The position numbers were made by a program, and so were the translations under genes. Of a stretch of DNA of 9,749 nucleotides, positions 7,206 to 9,749 are shown piece after piece; within the stretch, counting starts at the first letter, position 1, and every line of letters starts with the position of its first letter. Location: positions 1-9,749 of the forward strand of contig JAIDJD010000122.1 of the NCBI GenBank assembly GCA_029052375.1, written 5' to 3'. The notes below the pieces were generated by a model that saw only the letters and a program-made list of their open reading frames with translations, was not told the origin of the DNA and ran no database searches. This DNA comes from Duncaniella sp. Its GTDB lineage: Bacteria > Bacteroidota > Bacteroidia > Bacteroidales > Muribaculaceae.

Positions 7206-7236
7206 CAAAGGTACGGCTTTTTCCCGAAACAGCAAA
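7206..7236 (-). promoter_or_regulatory. Minus-strand promoter of the short leader RNA
   Basis: The -33 TTTG (7236-7233) lies inside a T-run, followed by a 19-bp spacer and the -7 TACCTTTG (7213-7206). Both elements and the spacing match the Bacteroidetes consensus, making this the best promoter of the window. It points towards the porin gene. Confidence 0.75.
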
Positions 7237-7339
7237 AAAATATGCTGAAAAACATACTGTATTAACGCTATTTAACGTTGTGTGCCATTTATGAAAGCGT
7301 TGTTAACACTTGTGCCCCAGCAGGGGTGGCATTGAGGAA

Positions 7340-7377
7340 ACCCCTGGGTGGACGGGTGGAGCCGTCCTCCCAGGGGT
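7340..7377. repeat. Long inverted repeat / hairpin
   Basis: ACCCCTGGG (7340-7348) pairs with CCCAGGGGT (7369-7377), then a T-T mismatch, then GGACGG (7350-7355) pairs with CCGTCC (7362-7367), with a 6-base loop GTGGAG. That is 15 pairs in all. Read on the minus strand it is followed by TTTCCTC, so it may be a weak terminator for the orphan frame that ends at 7462. Read on the plus strand no T-run follows. Confidence 0.6.
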
Positions 7378-7461
7378 GAGGGGATGGAAAAAGACGCTCA
7401 ACTCCGGACGTTGGTTGCACCGCGCATTAGGGTGGGGTTGTTCATTCAGGGGTTCGTTTAA

Positions 7462-7629
7462 TTAGTTAAAAGGGATGAGGAATATCTTTTCAGAGTTGTC
7501 GAAGCCGTTTGTGTTCTTGGCTGTCATCTCGGCGTATATGTTGCAGTTGATATAATAGAGGAAATTTTTGCGAGGTGGCTGAGTGTCTGCCCCTGCGGTC
7601 TGCCCCTGCGGGGGCTGTCTTGGGGTGTT
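7462..7629 (-). pseudogene. Orphan C-terminus-like reading frame, possible gene remnant
   Basis: A 55-codon open frame bounded upstream by an in-frame stop (7632-7630), with no ATG until codon 35. Its last 35 codons read like a real protein tail: FLYYINCNIYAEMTAKN, then TNGFDNSEKIFLIPFN and a stop. The first 20 codons are Pro/Gln/Gly-rich and come from the 13-bp tandem repeat. It may be the remaining 3' end of a gene lost by deletion, or chance. I could not assign a family. Confidence 0.3.
7586..7611. repeat. 13-bp perfect tandem duplication
   Basis: TCTGCCCCTGCGG occurs twice in direct succession (7586-7598 and 7599-7611). The second copy also forms a small hairpin, GCCCC-TGCG-GGGGC (7602-7615), about 50 bp before the plus-strand -7 box. 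Confidence 0.8.
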
Positions 7630-7666
7630 TTATGGTTATTTACATATTTATTACAGAAAGTTTTTG

Positions 7667-7674
7667 TACCTTTG
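7667..7674 (+). promoter_or_regulatory. -7 box for the unknown two-gene unit
   Basis: TACCTTTG is a perfect TAnnTTTG and lies 37 bp before the ATG at 7712, allowing a leader of about 30 nt. The -33 region is AT-rich (TTTACATATTTATTAC) without a clear TTTG at 19-21 bp, so basal strength may be modest. No other promoter is visible before the second gene, so this one probably serves both. Confidence 0.6.
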
Positions 7675-7711
7675 TGTTTAGGCTGTAGTTAGGCCTTACA
7701 CTGTCTGATAT

Positions 7712-8191
7712 ATGTTGCTTGCATCGTCTGTATTCCAGAGCTTAGAGTTCTATGTAATAGCTGTGGTTGTGGCCGCGGCCATTGTGGCCCTGCTCGGACG
7801 CCGCCCGTCTATGGGTCAGGCTCGCAGCTATGTGTATGATGGCGCCACCACTCTCGAAGATTCTGCTGTCTCTCAGCCCTCCATCGAGCTTGTGTGTCTT
7901 GACGACGGCTCTGTAGCTCTGCGGCGCCACGGCCTCAGGGGCGTGAGGCAGGACGGGCAGGTGGCCATCGAGGTTGAGGTGGCGGGCTTTGATGTGCGCA
8001 TCACGGAGCGCATCACGCCCGGACACTGGCCCGGGGCGGTGGACACGGCTGAGTTTCGCCTTCCGTTCATGGGGCGCGAGCGCTATTTCATCTCCTACAC
8101 CTCGCCTCTGTCTGATAGCCAGGAAGAGCTTTTCGGCTCGCTGACCCTGCTCAACCGTCCGGGCAACCGTGCCTTGCGGACGCTGAAATAA
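7712..8191 (+). CDS. Small single-pass membrane protein, function unknown
   Basis: A 159-residue protein I do not recognise. Residues 9-28 (QSLEFYVIAVVVAAAIVALL) form one hydrophobic helix near the N-terminus, followed by GRRP, so the positive-inside rule places the rest in the cytoplasm. From about residue 55 the protein looks beta-rich: IELVCLDDGSVALRRHG, then VAIEVEVAGFDVRITERI, and FRLPFMGRERYFISYTSP. It ends in a polar, Arg/Lys-bearing tail (NRPGNRALRTLK). No catalytic motif, Cys cluster or signal peptidase site is visible. The start follows a -7 box by 37 bp and gives a sensible anchor. Codon use is a little less GC-biased than in dnaG. It precedes a large soluble gene by 68 bp in the same direction and probably anchors or regulates that partner; this is inferred from position only. 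Confidence 0.75.
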   Translation: MLLASSVFQSLEFYVIAVVVAAAIVALLGRRPSMGQARSYVYDGATTLEDSAVSQPSIELVCLDDGSVALRRHGLRGVRQDGQVAIEVEVAGFDVRITERITPGHWPGAVDTAEFRLPFMGRERYFISYTSPLSDSQEELFGSLTLLNRPGNRALRTLK

Positions 8192-8259
8192 ACCATTTGC
8201 ACTCTCACCAATCAATTATTAATATCAACTGTTTATAACCACCATTAGAAAATCAAGAC

Positions 8260-9749
8260 ATGGAAAAGGGAGAAAAGTACACCTTTACGGTCAAAGGCTC
8301 TAAGGTTGCCGGCGGCAATCTTTATTACCAGGTCAACGCCTTCGGGCATGAGTATGACATCAAAGCGTTTGATTTCCAGAGGCGCAACAGGCCGCAGCGT
8401 CTGCAGTGTATCATCAAGGATATCAGTGCGTCGGGCGAGCCTGTCTTCATGCAGGATATTTCGGCTGTGCTTCCTCAGATTTATACCATAGGCGATGTCT
8501 ACGACTTCAAGGTCAAGGCTCAGAACCCTGCGGGATATTATGATGTGGCTGACGACAACGGACTTATGTTCAGGCTCTATCCAGGCAATCACCGGCGCCT
8601 GCCTCTCAACGAGACGGTAAAGTGTCAGGTGAGGTATATCAACAAGGTGCAGATGGGTCTCGAGCTTGTGCAGGAGTTGAGTCTCGGCATCCCGTTCTAT
8701 ACGCTCGACCAGCTGCTTGCGCTCGACTCCACCAAGGGCGGCATGGAGCCTTGGCTCAAGGCTCTCTTCCGCCGTCTGCCCGAGCTCGCCGAGGCCCGCG
8801 AACAGCTTGCCGCCTGCAATCCTCTCTGGGTGATGACCGCCGCCGACACCGTGGCGCGCCACCTCACCGAGTGGCTCAACTCCCAGCCTCCGCGCACCGA
8901 CGGACGCAAGCGTCCCCACAGGCGCACGCCGATGCTGAGGGCCTTCAATGCCATCTGCACCAATCTGCTCGAAAACTCCGACTACCTGCGCAAGTGTCCG
9001 CCCGAAGAGAGGGTAGAGTATCAGGACCGCCTCAACAAGATAATCACCCACACCTCAGACTATGTCTCGGCGCTCCAGAAAATCATCGACAAGGAAGACC
9101 AGAAGTTCATAGACGGCACCCTCGAGCGCCTCAAGCTCTCGGGCTACCTCTACAAGCCCGAAGAGCGTATGCGTGTGGCCATGGCGCTCTTCACCCTGCG
9201 CAAGAAGGCCGTCTCGCAGTATATAGACGACATCTTCGACATCATCCGCGACTCGCACTCCAACGACCGCTTCATGAAGCTCTTCTCCAAGGCCTTTGTG
9301 GAGATGCTCGATATGTACATAGCCAACGAGAGCCGTTTCATAGACGTGCTCACGAGCTCGTCCACCAACCGCACGGCCATACAGCAGATGATAAGGGCGC
9401 TCTCCCTGCGCCTCCTGCTCCCGGCCGACGAGACCGAGGAACAGCGCGCCCTCTACCGCTCCAAGCTCTACAGGTACGTCACTCTGGAGGCTTCGGTCAA
9501 CTCGGACCGCATGGTCGGGAAGTCGCTCTCGACTCTGCTCAACAGCCAGGCTCCGCTCGAGTTCGGGTGGAACGAGCTCAACGACATCAACTTTCTCTGC
9601 TCTCGCATCGCCGTCGGCGACGGCGCGTCTCTCTCGGAGGAGACCTTCCTCTTCGAGGGCGAGAACGCGCTGATGAGCGTCAAGGGTGACTCGTTCACGT
9701 TCCCCCCCCTTGTGCTCGGAGGCCCTCTGCGCGCCGGCATCCCCTCGGG
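8260..9749 (+). CDS. Large soluble protein with an OB/S1-like N-terminus, function unknown (cut at the right edge)
   Basis: At least 496 residues, running off the window without a stop. I do not recognise the family. Residues 4-65 (KGEKYTFTVKGSKV...) and 77-138 (IGDVYDFKVKAQNP... to MGLELVQE) look like two successive small beta-barrels of OB-fold or S1 type, with charged surfaces and Gly turns; this is judged by eye. Residues 145-450 are mainly helical, with Leu/Arg/Glu patterns (for example RMRVAMALFTLRKKAVSQYI) and a basic patch RTDGRKRPHRR (212-222). Beyond 450 the chain becomes beta-like again. No Walker, nuclease or Toprim motif is seen in the part present. The ATG at 8260 is the first after an in-frame TAA at 8236-8238. 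The 68-bp gap from the gene before is AT-rich without promoter or Shine-Dalgarno, suggesting one operon. A nucleic-acid-binding role is possible but unproven. Confidence 0.8.
   Translation, partial: MEKGEKYTFTVKGSKVAGGNLYYQVNAFGHEYDIKAFDFQRRNRPQRLQCIIKDISASGEPVFMQDISAVLPQIYTIGDVYDFKVKAQNPAGYYDVADDNGLMFRLYPGNHRRLPLNETVKCQVRYINKVQMGLELVQELSLGIPFYTLDQLLALDSTKGGMEPWLKALFRRLPELAEAREQLAACNPLWVMTAADTVARHLTEWLNSQPPRTDGRKRPHRRTPMLRAFNAICTNLLENSDYLRKCPPEERVEYQDRLNKIITHTSDYVSALQKIIDKEDQKFIDGTLERLKLSGYLYKPEERMRVAMALFTLRKKAVSQYIDDIFDIIRDSHSNDRFMKLFSKAFVEMLDMYIANESRFIDVLTSSSTNRTAIQQMIRALSLRLLLPADETEEQRALYRSKLYRYVTLEASVNSDRMVGKSLSTLLNSQAPLEFGWNELNDINFLCSRIAVGDGASLSEETFLFEGENALMSVKGDSFTFPPLVLGGPLRAGIPS

Larger units (their letters stand above)
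7237..7666. other. Gene-poor intergenic stretch
   Basis: About 430 bp without a convincing intact gene. It is AT-rich at 7237-7310, with TTAACG repeated at 7262-7267 and 7272-7277, then holds a G-rich hairpin region, an orphan minus-strand reading frame and a tandem repeat, each listed separately. CAGGGGT recurs at 7321, 7371 and 7447. No tRNA, IS end or CRISPR repeat was seen. Confidence 0.6.

Noticed and set aside
7569..7615. tRNA-Ser-like 5' stretch (GAGGTGGCTGAGTG), possible attachment-site remnant
   Set aside because: Only about 14 bases fit; there is no anticodon arm, variable arm, T arm or matching acceptor strand, so chance is more likely.
8245..9051. 268-codon minus-strand frame opposite the large unknown gene
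   Set aside because: The plus frame from 8260 is open to the window end with coding-like codon use; this is its shadow.
8622..9689. 355-codon plus-strand frame overlapping the large unknown gene
   Set aside because: Alternate frame, Arg/Ala/His-rich as expected for a shifted GC-rich gene, wholly contained in the real frame.
1..9749. CRISPR arrays, insertion sequences, rRNA
   Set aside because: No regularly spaced repeats, no transposase-like frame and no rRNA-like stretch were seen on either strand.

Overview
The window looks like chromosomal DNA of a GC-rich member of the order Bacteroidales, possibly Muribaculaceae; the family-level guess is weak. The grounds are Bacteroidetes-type promoters (-33 TTTG, about 20 bp, -7 TAnnTTTG) before several genes, AT-rich leaders without Shine-Dalgarno sequences, a Porin_10-like outer-membrane barrel, and a DnaG and ThrRS of Bacteroidales type. 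No complete mobile element, CRISPR array, tRNA or rRNA gene was found.

Layout. (1) 1-978, minus: 5' half of thrS, running off the left edge. (2) 979-1155: a divergent promoter region serving thrS (minus) and dnaG (plus). (3) 1156-3348, plus: dnaG primase, followed by a strong hairpin terminator. (4) 3449-4003, minus: a six-helix HdeD/DUF308-family membrane protein, with a CRP-like palindrome upstream. (5) 7027 to 4128, minus: a two-gene unit, a putative porin followed by a family-3 solute-binding protein, joined by a 47-bp gap that holds a 14-bp hairpin ending one base before the second start codon. (6) 7028-7711: a 684-bp non-coding region. It holds a -7 box beside the porin start, a second complete minus-strand promoter followed within about 60 nt by a perfect intrinsic terminator (a small RNA or attenuated leader with a six-codon peptide frame), a large hairpin, a 13-bp tandem repeat, an orphan C-terminus-like reading frame, and a plus-strand -7 box. 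(7) 7712-9749, plus: a two-gene unit of unrecognised function, a small single-pass membrane protein followed by a large soluble protein that runs off the right edge.

How the genes fit together. thrS and dnaG are housekeeping genes that share a divergent promoter region. The porin and the solute-binding protein probably act together in envelope uptake or sensing, since the binding protein has no permease or ATPase beside it. The HdeD-like gene is probably a separate envelope-stress gene. The unknown pair at 7712-9749 (membrane anchor plus a large protein with an N-terminus that looks OB-fold/S1-like) is the best candidate for an undescribed system, but no catalytic motif is visible in the part present and the second gene is cut. 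The porin leader region and the two apparently leaderless starts (dnaG and porin) are the other signals worth following.
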